From NCBI GenBank assembly GCA_015680905.1, contig CM027378.1, positions 42,939,001 through 43,003,000 of the forward strand: a stretch of 64,000 nt of DNA, in the 5' to 3' direction. The stretch's first letter is position 1. The number at the start of each line of letters is the position of its first letter. The notes beneath the pieces were generated by a model. The model had not been told where the DNA came from, did not search any database, and worked only from the letters and a program-made list of their open reading frames with translations. This document shows, piece by piece, positions 10,701-21,887 of this stretch. The translations under genes and the position numbers were made by a program. Source of the stretch: Coptis chinensis (Eukaryota > Streptophyta > Magnoliopsida > Ranunculales > Ranunculaceae).

Positions 10701-12232
10701 TATTCATTGGGTAAACAATGCATACACAGCTTTCAACCAAACAAAAATCCCCACGTCTATATCATTGTCACATTTCTGGCACCTTCTCCATGTTTATGAC
10801 TTATTTAGTTATACATTCACACATACAAACAAACGCAATATTATACTAAATACATACCAAATAGGCAAATAGCACATATTTATAATAGCAAGGGAAGGTG
10901 GTTTCCAAACTCTATGCTAGAAAATACTTCCATAACATGTACTGAGACACCATGTACATTGTGGTACTAACAAAAGTCTGGAGAGAAAGTTAGTTGTACT
11001 ATTACAAAGCATTTCAACCAGACATGGAAATGAAACATTGAAACACTACAAACAATTAATAATAAAATCACTAATAAAGATAATAACTTGGCATTGTACG
11101 AATCATCCTAATCTACAACTGCCAATTTATAAGAACTTCTCTGTAAATTTCAATGTCGCTCACACTACTTTAAAAACTAAGGGAGAGCTAAATTGTTTTA
11201 AATCCTAATGCGATTTGAAAGATATATATCCTAATAATACTTGTTATTTGCCCCTTCATTGGGAATGCATAACAATGTAACAAAACCATGGCAATTGCAA
11301 ACAAAGTAATGAACGATAATAATTGAACTGAAATTAAAAAGTACCAACCTAATAAAACCATTGTTATTGACATCAGCAGCGAGCAAATCCTGAACAGTAA
11401 TATCCCTCTGCAACACCCATTTGACTATCCTTCTCTGCCTCTTACCAATCCTTGCCTCCGCCAAATACAAAAAAGCTCGAGCAACAGCCAAAGTCGAGAA
11501 CAGTAGCCAAATGGAAGCGAACAATCGCCCCGCCAATGTTTTAAACGCTCTATCACCATAACCAACAGTTGTAACAGACATAACAGACAAGTAAACAGAA
11601 TCAATCCAACTCAACTTCTCCACAAAACACAAAATCATAATCCCACTACCAATACACAACACCACAACACCTAACGCAAATCCCACTTTCATTCTAATCC
11701 TCATTCTACCCTTTTCTACATCAAATATATACTTTTTCGCCGAAAAACCACTATGATCACCTACTTGAATACTAGTCAAGATCATGTTTTCTTGCAAGTC
11801 TAGTACATAACTCAAAGCACCAGTAAGTAAAACATGTATTAAACCAAAACCAACTAACACAAAAACACATGAAAACAGTTTAGTTGTTGGAGTCAACGGT
11901 GTAATATCACCATAACCAATAGTGCACATGGTTATTATACAAAAGTAAAATGCATCGACAACTGGGTGTGTTTCAACTCCAGAATATTGTTCTCTATTCA
12001 AATAATATATTACCACGCCAACAAAGAGATATAGTAATAACAAGAACATAGATTGTTTGATCAATGAAAAAGAAGAGACAAACTCTTGATGAGATGATGG
12101 TTCATGAGAGTTTGAGACATGGTTTGGAGATGGGTCGATGATGATGGGCTCGGGAACTTTTTGTGAGGAGATTTCTTGAAGATGGGGTTTTGTTAAGGAG
12201 TTGAGTAATAATGGCTCGGTTGTTGTTTCCAT
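4734..12232 (-). CDS. TPK: Two-pore potassium channel (TPK/KCO family), two exons
   Basis: Exon 1 runs 12232-11349 and exon 2 runs 4881-4734, together 343 residues. Arabidopsis TPK1 is 363. Each half has a membrane-pore-membrane unit: first filter TIGYGD at about residues 104-109, second TVGYGD at about 222-227, with hydrophobic helices near 62-78, 118-145, 183-203 and 237-258. The C-terminus carries two EF-hands (DVNNNGFIS near 287 and DPSNSGRIT near 324), as in calcium-gated vacuolar TPK channels. TIGYGDITP in the first pore looks more like the TPK2/3/5 group than TPK1. Donor AG/GT at 11349 and acceptor CAG before 4881 agree in phase 2; the joined codon is serine within the first EF-hand. 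I chose the Met at 12232 because the upstream in-frame Met (12283) adds 17 residues unlike family N-termini. No RSxSxP 14-3-3 site is seen. Likely role: K+ conductance at the tonoplast or another endomembrane. Confidence 0.92.
4890..7240. other. TPK intron, unassigned part
   Basis: The single TPK intron spans 11348-4882. In this 3' half I found no exon with convincing splice sites or a recognisable domain on either strand. A local palindrome-rich patch (CGTATCGGATACGTGGACACGTATCC around 5068-5093) is present but I could not assign it to an element. Confidence 0.4.
7262..7398 (-). mobile_element. tRNA-derived SINE remnant in TPK intron
   Basis: On the minus strand an A-box-like TGGCCTACTGG (about 7382-7392) is followed about 40 bases later by a B-box-like GGTTCGATATCC, one base longer than consensus. 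A short unrelated body follows, then a G-rich tail (C13-like run on the plus strand at 7259-7271). Order and spacing of the boxes fit a tRNA-derived SINE. I could not find a clear target duplication, so the limits are approximate. Confidence 0.5.
7640..8530 (-). pseudogene. LINE remnant: zf-RVT region of a non-LTR retrotransposon
   Basis: The minus strand reads as a decayed C-terminal part of a plant LINE polyprotein. Visible pieces are DAFTVKSFYNVLA near 8190, FPFKRF then MNSILHRVIFFCW near 8090, LVEEDVDHLLHCLFAFGIW near 7950, and NAIVWTFWKERNMRIF near 7780. The set matches the reverse-transcriptase zinc-binding (zf-RVT) region and the tail after it. Several in-frame stops separate the pieces, so it is dead. 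It lies inside the TPK intron in the same orientation as TPK. Confidence 0.65.
8865..9480 (+). pseudogene. LINE remnant: reverse transcriptase core fragment
   Basis: The plus strand shows degraded reverse transcriptase of the non-LTR type. FLQGGSVQGGIDLAFKL near 8920 is followed by SLGIKVDISQAYDIMS, which matches the conserved K-x-D-x-SKAYD palm motif. Farther on, YANDILVFTKG near 9240 is the catalytic YADD box with the first Asp changed to Asn. Stops and frameshifts separate the blocks. It faces the opposite way to the zf-RVT fragment at 7640-8530, so the two are separate insertions or the result of an inversion. Confidence 0.6.
9885..10376. mobile_element. MITE-like element with weak inverted ends
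   Basis: The left end is about GGGGCGGAACTAGGATCTTG and the right end, reversed, about AGGGGTGGACCCAAAGGAG. The termini are purine-rich and related but imperfect. It contains a G run of about 16 at 10313-10328 and short repeats of TAGTATA with TGTT. The end type resembles common hAT-like plant MITEs. No clear target duplication was found. Confidence 0.35.
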
Positions 12233-12293
12233 TGAAAATATGAAAAATGAGCTATGAAGGAAGTATATATTTGTTTTTTCCAAAAACTATCAA

Positions 12294-12349
12294 TGACGTC
12301 ATTTTTTTAAACAAAGGGGCCCAGCGGGTGGAAAAAGACCAGGCACGTG
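12294..12349 (-). promoter_or_regulatory. bZIP-type sites upstream of TPK
   Basis: A perfect palindrome TGACGTCA (12294-12301) lies 62 bp upstream of the chosen TPK start, and a G-box CACGTG lies at 12344-12349. Both are classic plant bZIP sites; the G-box core also fits ABA or light regulation. Use in this gene is inferred from position only. Confidence 0.45.
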
Positions 12350-12514
12350 AATCATAATTGTTGATTGTTTAAAATCTAATAACGGTGATTCAAGTGGGCA
12401 CTCATCAAATTGGATTTCGCAACCCACAAAATTTTTTTTTTTATAAATTTACCATATTATAAGTTTGCCATCAAAGTCTAGGTCCAGCAACCAATTCAAC
12501 CTGTCTTGCCATAA

Positions 12515-12812
12515 CAAACCCCTCGGGGCGTTTGAGTGTATGATACCACCATATCGTTTGAGTATACACGCACTCGGTTTTAGCATGTCGTTTGAGACTT
12601 GGCTTTCTGGAATCTCCATGGAACGGTTTGAGCATGTCGTTTGAGTGTACGCTCAAACGGTACTACTATATCATTTGAGTGTACACTCAAACAACTTGAC
12701 CACATCATTTAAGTGTGAATTTAAACGACTAGGCAATGCCATTTGGTGTCACATGCAAGTGGTATGGCTGAATCGTTTGGGGCTTCTATGGGGACGATAT
12801 GGTGAAGTCATT
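12515..12812. repeat. CGTTTG-type palindromic repeat array 1
   Basis: About eight spaced copies of CGTTTGAGTGT/ACACTCAAACG-like words in both orientations (for example GTTTGAGTGTACGCTCAAAC near 12637-12656 and ATTTGAGTGTACACTCAAAC near 12673-12692). It lies about 1.1 kb upstream of the MULE transposase, and related words recur in arrays 2 and 3. It may be subterminal transposase-binding sequence; this is inference. Confidence 0.65.
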
Positions 12813-13229
12813 TGGACTAAAATAATTGAGAAGTTTTAAACCAAGAAAATTCCTAATTAACCAATGATTAGCCCGATTAACCAATAAAAATTGATTACAT
12901 AAACACCAATTACATTTTTCTTATATATAAATACCGAACACTTTTCTTATAATAGAAATTATTAATCTATCATAAATGTACAATAATTTATTTAAACAAT
13001 TATCTGCAAAATTGAATTAGTAATGATCAATTATCAACACATCCCAATTGAATTAGGAAAATTGAAATCTGATTTAAAAAATTGGGTTAGGAACAACACA
13101 ATTAGTTACACCAACACAATTACATGCACTCTTTATCTGTTAAGACATAGTATCTATATAACCAAGTTAAAACATGTAATCAAACATGTCAAAATCTAAA
13201 ATAATGTAATCAAACATGCCAAAATCTAA
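12813..13229. other. AT-rich spacer upstream of the MULE transposase
   Basis: AT-rich sequence with a short internal duplication (AATGTAATCAAACATG near 13175 and 13203). No gene seen. Confidence 0.4.
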
Positions 13230-13795
13230 AACAATAATTTGTTTTTATATCTAAACTTGTTATTTTTCATTTTTTTTCAATTGTGAATCATAAACTAGTT
13301 TGGGGTTTGGGGTTCAGGGTTTACAAATTTCGTACCAACATATTTCACTTAATTATTAGAAATAATTATTTGTTTTATATCTAAACTTGTTATTTTTAGT
13401 TTATTTTTCAAATTGTGAATTATAAACTAGTTTGGGGTTTGGGGTTTGGGATTTAGGGTTTAGGGTTCAGGATTTACAAATTTCGTACCAACATATTTTA
13501 CTTAATTATTTGAAATAATAATTTGTTTTATATCTAAACTTGTTATTTTTTATTTTATTTTTCAAATTGTGAATCATAAACTAGTTTGGGGTTTAGGGTT
13601 TACAAATTTCATACCGACATAAAGAAATTTTAATTTCAAACATATTTTACTCAATTATCAAAATCTAAAATAATAATTTGTTTTATATCTAAACTTGCTA
13701 TTTTCTATTTTTTTTTTTTTTCAATTGTGAATAATAAACTAGTTTGGGGTTTAGGGTTTACAAACACATTTCACTCAATTATTTGAAATATATCA
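13230..13795. repeat. Four-copy tandem array with telomere-like TTTAGGG words
   Basis: Four units each contain TTTTATATCTAAACTTG, a T-rich run, CAATTGTGAAT, AAACTAGTTTGGGGTTT and ACAAATTTC. The AAACTAG anchor falls at 13292, 13424, 13578 and 13736, giving spacings of 132, 154 and 158. Unit two is expanded with GGGTTTGGGATTTAGGGTTTAGGG, a short plant-telomere-like run. The array directly precedes the transposase exons. Confidence 0.8.
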
Positions 13796-14273
13796 AAATT
13801 TCAAATATCTCTACATAGAAGACTCAAGTTTCTCATGTACTCATCCTTACTCTTTTTTTCATCAGAATCCTTACTCCTTACATAGAATACTCAAGTTTCT
13901 CTACATAGAATACCCAATCAAAATCCTAAATGGAACTTGAAGATGAAGAAGAATCATTTGAGCTAATGCTTGAGGTGCAACAACAAATTAGAGAAGGAGA
14001 AAATAGAAGAAATGTTGAAAGTGAAGAAGTGGCACAAAATGTTGAAGGTGAAGGTGAAGAATTTGAAGAAATAGAATATAGGACTAGTCGAGCAAATGAG
14101 ATGCCGAGAAATCGTCGACGACAAAGATAAGCAAACCTAAATAATGAGGTAACACTTGATTATAATGAATACAAAACACTTGATTGATTAAATTAATGAA
14201 TGAATGAATCTATAAGAGAGCATTGATTAGAATGAATGCAAATCACTCGATTGATTGAATGAATGCAAAACCC

Positions 14274-14410
14274 GAGCCCAAACGACATGGCTGGGTCGTT
14301 TGGGGACTCTATGGAACTACATGTCTAGGTCGTTTAGGGACACTATGGACTACATGGCTGGGTCATTTGGACCCTCTATGGAACTACATGACTAGGTCGT
14401 TTGGACTAAA
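14274..14410. repeat. CGTTTG-type repeat array 2, in transposase intron 1
   Basis: Four spaced copies of ACATGGCTGGGTCGTTTGG-like words (variants ACATGTCTAGGTCGTTTAGG, ACATGGCTGGGTCATTTGG, ACATGACTAGGTCGTTTGG), separated by CTATGGAACT-like linkers. The period is about 40 bp. It lies within intron 1 of the MULE transposase (14149-14499) and shares its core word with array 3 at 31349. Confidence 0.75.
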
Positions 14411-15283
14411 TTTAGTGAGAAGTTCATTTTTTTAATGACTGAAATCCCTCATTACCTAAATGCAAATTGTTTGAGACTCTTGTTTTATTCTATATGTAGG
14501 ATTCTTTGCCGCTATTCGAGAACTGATCCTCTGCAAACTCGAATGACATAGATTGTCAACCGATTTTAAGTGATACAACAGAAATTTTTACTACGGAAGA
14601 GGTATGATGGAGTAGGCATTGATTTCATTTTTTTTTTTTAAATTTTCTAAATGTAATTTTATTAGTGTATTAATAATAGTTGTTGTATTTTATGTGTTTA
14701 GGTATTTCATACATGTAGTGAGGCAACCGCTAGAGGAAAACAAGTTAATGTTGTTATGGTCATTGAAAAGTCGGAGTGTGCCAAGGGAAACCGAGTAGCA
14801 AGATTGAATTTAGCTTGCAAGTGCTTGGGTGTGTATCAGTCACACAAGAAGGAAGACAAAGGGAGGGCTAATAAGAGAAGGCCGGGAACCGAGAAATCAG
14901 GGTGTCCATTTAAGTTAAAAGGTGTTTTCCAACGCGGCACTGTCGATAGTTGGAAAATAGAAGTTAGAAATGGTATTCACAACCATGTATTGGCGAAGAC
15001 CCTTGAAGGACATGCATTTGCTATTTCTCTGACCGTTCCAGAGTTCGAGTACTTGTCAGAGATGAGTAAGTGTGGAATAAAGCCTAAACAAATTTTGGAT
15101 TCCATTAAGAATAGATATCATGAAAACATATCTAGTATATCCCAAGTCTACACTATAAGGCAGAAGGTGAGAAAATTAGATATGAACGGTCTCACACAAT
15201 TGCAGAGATTGCGTGAGTTGTTAGCAAAAGAACATTATTTTAAAGAGTTGAGATAGGATGAGAATACTGAGGAGATAACAGAG

Positions 15284-15303
15284 TTGTTATGGGTTGTTAT
15301 GGG
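15284..15303 (+). repeat. 10-bp tandem duplication causing a transposase frameshift
   Basis: TTGTTATGGG is present twice in a row. The transposase frame is lost here and resumes after the second copy in another frame (ELLW before, LLWAHPEGVKLAQTFP after), so the duplication is itself the frameshift lesion. Confidence 0.8.
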
Positions 15304-16462
15304 CCCATCCAGAAGGTGTTAAGTTGGCTCAAACTTTTCCAACAGTTTTCATGTTAGACCCTACCTACAAAACTAACAGGTATCGGTGGCTTTTTGTACA
15401 GTTTGTTGGAGTGAGTTTAACGTGGAAGTCTTTCACCGTATGTCAGGTGCTGCTTCAGTCTGAAACAACAGTCGACTATGAGTGGGCCATGTATCAGTTT
15501 AGTGGCTTGCTTGGTGGCATAAGCCCATCCGTGATCGTGTCTGACAGGGACTTTGGTCTTGATGAGTGCTGCTGACAAAGTTTTTCCTAACGCACACAAG
15601 CATCTATGTAGATGGCATATCGCTACGTGTGTCCTTTCAAAATGTTATGATATTTTTCCAACTACATAACTTGTAAAGAAGTCCCAGTTCTCATGGAACA
15701 CTGTAGTCAAATCGAAGACAGAGGTTATTTTCCAGCAAAGATGGGATGCTTTGGAAAAATATTATAGGGTTGAGTACTCCAATTTTGTTAGTTATTTGTG
15801 AGAGACTTGGTTTCTTCACAGGGATCGATTCGTATGTTGTTGGACTGACCAACACATTCACTTTGGGAGTACAACGACCAATAGAGTTGAAGGGTCTCAT
15901 GCTCAGGTGAAGCGTGTACTAAGAAATGCAAACGATCATGATTTTTTGAGTATGTTTAGCTTAATCCACCCAATTCTAGAGATCCAAATGTCCGAGATTA
16001 GAGCTACCTTCGAGAGGAGTATGATTGTAACTCATCACCACCACTGGATTCCTTTGTTTCGTGAACTCAGAGGTCTTGTCTCACGCAAGTGTTTGGACTT
16101 GCTATTTGAAGAAATAAATACCCGCATAAAATGTGTTAAAGATGGAGAGATCAAGTGTTGGTGCTATTTGCGCATAAGCCATAGACTGCCATGTGCTCAT
16201 GAATTAATTGAGTTTGAAGAGCAAGAGCGGTCCATCCCTTTGACTGCTATCGACCCCTTTTGGAAAACATTGTCTGTTTCTCCCAATGTGTCAGTGGGTG
16301 TTGGTCCTGATGTTACACCTTCGATGGACTTGTTCATGAAAAGGTTTGCAATGGTTTCTGAAGAAGAGCAGAGGGTTATGATTAGGAAGTTTATGGAGAT
16401 TGCCGTACCAGAAAGTACATGGCTAGTACCGCCTCGTAAGGAAGCAAAAACCAAAGGTCGAC

Positions 16463-18118
16463 TGATAACTGTAAAAAGAGTAGTTTTACAAATGACTAAA
16501 GCTCGCGAGAACTCTAAACGCTAGTAAAACTAGAACTATTTTCGTGTATCTAATTTATCAAAAACTTTATACTCTCAATCCTATTGAGATATAGTGGAGT
16601 AGATGATTCGTTCCACTCCTAGTTCTTTCACATGTAATGTTTTCTAAGTCTAATGACAGTTTTACCTACGAAATGAATGATAAAACTCAAAACGTAAGTA
16701 AAACTAGACGAAATTACGTGCCTAGATTATCAAAGTTTTATACTCTCAATCAATTGAACAGATATAGTGGAGTAGGAAGTTCGTTCCACTCCTAATTCTT
16801 TCACATAGTAATGTTCTCTAAGTATAAATAATCTTAACTAACCGTCTAATGAGAGATTTACGAATTATAACTACGATGCAATTACCCACAAGATACGACT
16901 AATTAACTACGGAATGCTGCGTTGATTCTATGATAATGAATTAGGGGGGATTGATTCCACCTTAACTCAACTTAACTTACTAACGACGAATCGTCGTAAT
17001 CCGAATTGAACTGCTACGCTAAACAATTGGTTTTTCCTAATCCTTAATTACACATGACACTTCTACCAATTCATAACTAGCATGTGAAGGATTAAACCCA
17101 TTCTCATGGTGAATTAATCGTTTCTAGAGTGGAATAGAAATTACGACGACTCTACGATAATCGAAATCAAGCTTTCATCAAGGCTTCTCAACCCCCTCTA
17201 ATGGAGGTTTAGCTGAGAATCATTCTGCAATCATTTCCATATGAATCTAAACTAAACATAATATCAAGATTCCAACTTTACTAATTTAACAAACAATAAT
17301 TGAAATCTAATTAATAATTAAGAAATGATATCAACAAGAATTTAAACTAGATCTATAAATGTAATGACAGAAAACGAATTGAATAATAATAACTATTTTA
17401 TTAATCTAATCAAATGTATAACAATATTTTAAAGGTTTAATCTAAAATAAGGAATGAAATGAAACTAAACTTAATTAAAAACAATTAAAACTAGATTTAG
17501 AAGCTATTCTAATGGCTACTTTCTATCCTAAGCTACTAGATATCTTAAGAGTTAAGTCTTCTTTGTTGATATGGAGGAAATCAGATCCAAAATCGTGCAT
17601 GGGCTTGGAGCCATGTTTTGAGCCAGAGAATCAGGCCCAAAACCCAATTCCTTCAGTCCACAGACCCCTTTTTAGCTAGATTTGGCTTCAACAGACTTTT
17701 CGTCCACTTCTGCTCCTCTGATTGGGCCAAGGCTTGGACCATTGGAAAGCTCTTTCCGAGCCGGTCGTTTTGACATAATGTAGGCCCAAATCCGAGGTCT
17801 GAGTCGAAATATACGGTCTTCAGAAGTTCTACTGACTTTGTGCACTGTTTCTGCCCGCGTGGACTTTGACTTTTCACCTTTTGACCGGGCTTTACAATGG
17901 CTTTGTCTTCTTGAATCTTGGCCTTTAATCACAGAACTCCTTAGCAACCAACCATTGCTCCTTTATATCATAAAAGTGGCACATTTACTCACATAAATTG
18001 ACTTTGAAGCCCTAAACGCATAAAACACGTGTCGTATTAACTCTTAATTATTACTCACATAATTGGTCTAAAAGTATGATTATTAAGGGGTTAAAACTAC
18101 AGTTTTGGGCTCTTATCA
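16463..18118 (-). repeat. 3' LTR of the Athila-like element
   Basis: It matches 29166-30828 almost base for base and has TG...CA ends. Open frames inside it (for example at 17672-17947) recur in all three LTR copies and are not genes. The left flank TCGAC is half of the target duplication. Confidence 0.95.
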
Positions 18119-18160
18119 AACCACCCCCAAACAGCATTTTGCTTGTCCTCAAGCAAATAT
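18119..18160 (-). promoter_or_regulatory. Polypurine tract and hairpin before the 3' LTR
   Basis: Read on the minus strand, TTTGGGGGTGGTT abuts the LTR start TGATAAGAG. It is preceded by TTTGCTTGAGGACAAGCAAA, a perfect short inverted repeat. This is the usual plant Ty3/gypsy polypurine tract arrangement for plus-strand priming. Confidence 0.85.
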
Positions 18161-19954
18161 GAGAAATTAGAATAAGTGACCAAAAATGGAGTTCTAGCTA
18201 CTCTTGTTTCGCTGAGTGCGATTGTATTGACCATATGCAACAAGGACTTAAACCACTAGGAATTCCTTAGTGGACAAGTTATAGCCTCGTGGGAGTTTTC
18301 CAGTGAAGGAACTCATAAACTTCATCTATACTACAACGACTAAGAAATAAAACTATTGTTTCCTTATTCATGCTCTAAATTAACTATACATCTCACTAGC
18401 AATGCATATAGAATAATCAAGTCGAAACCTAAGCTACTATATGCATAATAATCAATCATCTACAATAAACATATATACAATGAGTAATACTATGAAATGC
18501 AAGAATGTGTTAGTTTATGAAAACTTCGGAATAGCGACCTTAAGTAGGTTCTCACATATAAGTCAAGATACAAACACTCGATTTTCCCCGCTCGAGTTTT
18601 CATACTCCGATTAATGCGGTGGGCACACTTTATCTTACAATCTCAATGACAAACAAGGAAGCCGGAGTCGATCAAACACATCGCCACTTACTATCACACT
18701 AACCTATTCCTAATTGAGCTAGAGGTCTTTATTAGGTGTTCTGCATGGGATTAGGAGATGGTTTAAGAAGGAAGGAAATGGATATTCAAAAGGACAAGTC
18801 CGAGATAATAGAGTCTTCATATTATGTAACTTAGAGAAAACCTTGTTATTTCCTTTTGCTTTTATACTTTGTTTCCATCCTTAGCCATATTTTTCTTTTT
18901 CTTTTCTTTGGCTTTTGACTCCTTTTATTTTATTTTTGGAGTTTTTATTTATTTCTATTTTTCTTTTTCTTTTTCTTTTCCTTGGATGGAAACTTCTTTT
19001 CTTTTTCTGAAGCAACTAACTAATTTTTGTTTACACAGGTTTTTCTCTTCTTCTTTCTTCACTCATTCTATTCCCAGACTTATTCTAGATTGGGTAGGTT
19101 GATTTTTTTTATTTTTTTTTTATTTTTTTTTATTTTGTTTTGTTTTTGTAACAGGGTAAATGATTTGTGGTTTATGAAAGGCTAAAGAAAGGCTCAGAGG
19201 GGCGACTAGCGGAAAATAATTCGTAGTTTGAATTTCTGGCTATATCGATCCAAAGAGGGCCTAAATTCTCGCTTAGGATATGGTATAGTGATCAAGCAAG
19301 TGGACGTGTGATTTCTCTATCCAGATTTTACTTCTCCTTTGTGTCATTTCTCAAATGTTTCGCTCATATAAGGCTTTAGGCTATATTTTCACAGGATTTG
19401 TAGAATAAGTACTCTAGCCTAGATTTCAGAAACTTACTGCTAATAATCATAGATACTCATGTAATATATTTATAGATAGATGCAAAGATTATTTTACCTA
19501 CATATTAACCTAAGTTTCTAACAATTCTTCTGATGCAAAAGCTACGTGAGACTTCTAGATTGTTAAGAGCATAGAGAAAGAAAACAATACCAATATTCCT
19601 AAGTGTATAGCATAAACTTATTTATTTATATTTTTGAAATTTTTAACTTGAAAACAAATGCATATTATACATATCTATATCCTAACAGATGCCTTAATTA
19701 CACGTGTTTCTATGCCCCCCACAAGAAGCATGCTTTGTCCTCAAAGCATTTAAATAAAGAGGGTAGAAAAATACCATGGAAACGCGTGAAATTTTGGAAC
19801 ATCTGCAAAACAAGGTTAGAACATACTAATATAGAAAAGAAAACTGACGCAACTTTGTAAGAGTTCCACCCATTATGGGGTTAACAAGAATAAAATTGCT
19901 TGGGACATAAGTAGACACTAACTGGAATTAAAAACTGACCTTATCTCCCGCTTT
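18161..19954 (-). other. Non-coding 3' region of the Athila-like element
   Basis: No supported gene. There is a long T-rich tract on the plus strand at about 18880-19140. Around 19713-19752 a second, diverged copy of the polypurine-plus-hairpin unit occurs (minus strand GCTTTGAGGACAAAGC next to TGTGGGGGGC). Confidence 0.6.
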
Positions 19955-20746
19955 TATTCTTTATCCTCCTCATCCTCTTCTTCTATAAAGAAGTGAGGTT
20001 CCTTCACGTCCTGCCATGCCATGATAATTTGTCAGGCTTCCCGCCATTTATCATCTATTATTGCTAACCTATTAAAGCCACTTGAAATCCGGCCGGGGTG
20101 TAGGGTGCAACCTTTGATGAGGTTGTATCCTCCACCATTGCCAAGTCATTACACGGAAAGATCGAATAATACTATTGGTGGAGTGTGCGATTAATCGACC
20201 GTAATCCAATCCAGTAAAACGCGTGTACAAAAACAGGGGAAAAACATAGCATAATATGGGAAATTAGAACAGGCATAAGAAGGCACTTATGCCTCATGCT
20301 ATGGGCTCAAGCTAAACTAGACATCAAAGTTCTGGGAAGGTCATGGCACATACGTCCCGTGGCTAAAGCAAGAAAGACGGCGCAAGTGGCATCATTCACG
20401 TAAGAAAAAAGCGCCATTCCCTAAAATGTTTAGCATGATCCAAAACATAACAGTTCCTATGTTCATGGACAGCTACCAAAGGCGACGCGTTATATTCCCC
20501 TTGGTCCTCGATATGGAAAATGCTTGCCCCATACGACTCATGCAAAAACTCATAAGTGTAGACATGCATATTATCTACCCAATAGCACCATGGGTCTTGT
20601 ATTTCAGCGGGCATAGCAAGTCCAAGAACAAATGCTAGCAAGAACCTGGTAATTTCCATTGGTTCATCATCAATGTTGATGGAGAACACTTGTTCTCCAT
20701 CCGGTCTCTCAAAAAAAAATGCAATTATCATAAAAATAAGATGCAA
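19955..20746 (-). pseudogene. Unidentified coding remnants in the 3' part of the Athila-like element
   Basis: A minus-strand frame of 116 codons (20746-20396) contains EITRFLLAFVLGLAMPAEI and YEFLHESYGASIFHIEDQG. A second coding-like stretch at about 20112-19955 reads RLAIIDDKWREA and, after one stop, QIIMAWQDVKEPHFFIEEE, ending in an acidic tail. I do not recognise either. Position and strand suggest the distal part of the element's extra ORF. Decayed. Confidence 0.4.
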
Positions 20747-20984
20747 GTCTTTGGAGAATAAAGTTCATCAGTCTTACCATAAGCGGTTCCGACCTACGTA
20801 TGTGATCGCCTTGCAAAACCAAGCACCATAAGTAGTGCTTTGGAACAAATATTTGAAAGACTGTTCGGTATTATTGTAGGAGATGTCATCTCAAAACGAC
20901 CCTGGAACAGTTCCGCGAATCGATCCGAACAACCCGCGAAAAACTAGAGATTTATGGTCTACTTGAGGTCGAGGTCGAGCCAGT

Positions 20985-21120
20985 CGCTCCTCTTGGGTGC
21001 AGGTGCGCTCGGGTGTTTTTGGATTTACAGTGTTTTGGGCACAGGTGCGCTCCTCTTGGGTGCAGATGCGCTCAGTGTAAAATTTCTAACAATGGCTTAG
21101 GGTGCAGGTGCGCTCCGAGG
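20985..21120. repeat. GCAGGTGCGCTC repeat cluster, copy near the third ORF
   Basis: At least four copies of (G)CAGGTGCGCTC-like words, with TTACAGTGTTTTG and CTCAGTGTAAA. A diverged version of the same cluster lies at 28888-29015, between the primer binding site and gag of the same element. Confidence 0.7.
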
Positions 21121-21887
21121 TGCTGATTTGTGAAAATAGTGAAGAACAACGGGAAACGTGGGAGTGAAAGGTGGGAGATGGAAGTTAGGTATAGTGTGGG
21201 TTGTGAGTGTAGAATGAATGAAGTTTTTATAGGTTTTAAGTTGCTAAAACGAATCGGGAAGTTGCCAAAAAGCTTTTACGGCAATTTTCGGAAATACTAA
21301 AATTTTCAAACCCGAAAGCGGAAACAACTCATATTCTTGATTCTAAAAACAATCGTAGTATTTTTTAGGTTGAATTTAGGATAAAACTACCTAACTTATC
21401 GAGATTTCATCCTACCCCATATTTATTCATAGATATGTCCAGATCGGCAATATTCTCACCCTAACTCCGAAATAACTTCTAAAAATGAGGGTCATATAAA
21501 AATCATGCTGAAATAGATAATACCACCCCCAAACAATTTGGGAAGGTCGGATCAATATTAAACAACCACGCACAATGAAAATAACCGCATTATATTAATT
21601 TTTCATTCAAAGTACATTTCACTACAAAATTCAAATTACCGAATTAAAACTTACATTAAAATAACTAACAAAAATAAAACTACAAATAAAAATCATCAAG
21701 CTATACTATCCCTAAACACGTCGATACTGGTAGCGGAGGGCACACGCTCAGAAGATGGCTCCTAAGCTCCCGATGGGCCAGCACCATTCGTCTTTCGGCG
21801 ACGATGGTCGTGCCTCGATCATGTATCCTCAGAAGGAGAATCCCCGTGAGGTGGAAAGCGTGCAAGCATATCGGCTCGAAACTGGCG
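21121..21887 (-). other. Non-coding spacer with a polypurine-like tract
   Basis: No gene supported. The minus strand carries TTGTTTGGGGGTGGTA at 21536-21521, nearly identical to the real polypurine tract of this element. Confidence 0.5.

Noticed and set aside
12233..12283. Upstream in-frame Met of TPK (12283) as the start
   Set aside because: It adds 17 hydrophobic residues unlike TPK N-termini; the Met at 12232 gives the METTTEPLL start that fits the family.
13230..13795. Regularly spaced repeats considered as a CRISPR-like array
   Set aside because: The genome is a plant nuclear one, the repeats are long and merge without unique spacers; an ordinary tandem array.
17653..17947. Open frames of 74 and 91 codons on the minus strand
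   Set aside because: They lie wholly in an LTR and recur in all three LTR copies (also at 24879-25154); no protein family, no reason to be genes.
18869..19102. Phe-rich 77-codon plus frame
   Set aside because: Product of a T-rich tract in the non-coding 3' region of the Athila-like element.
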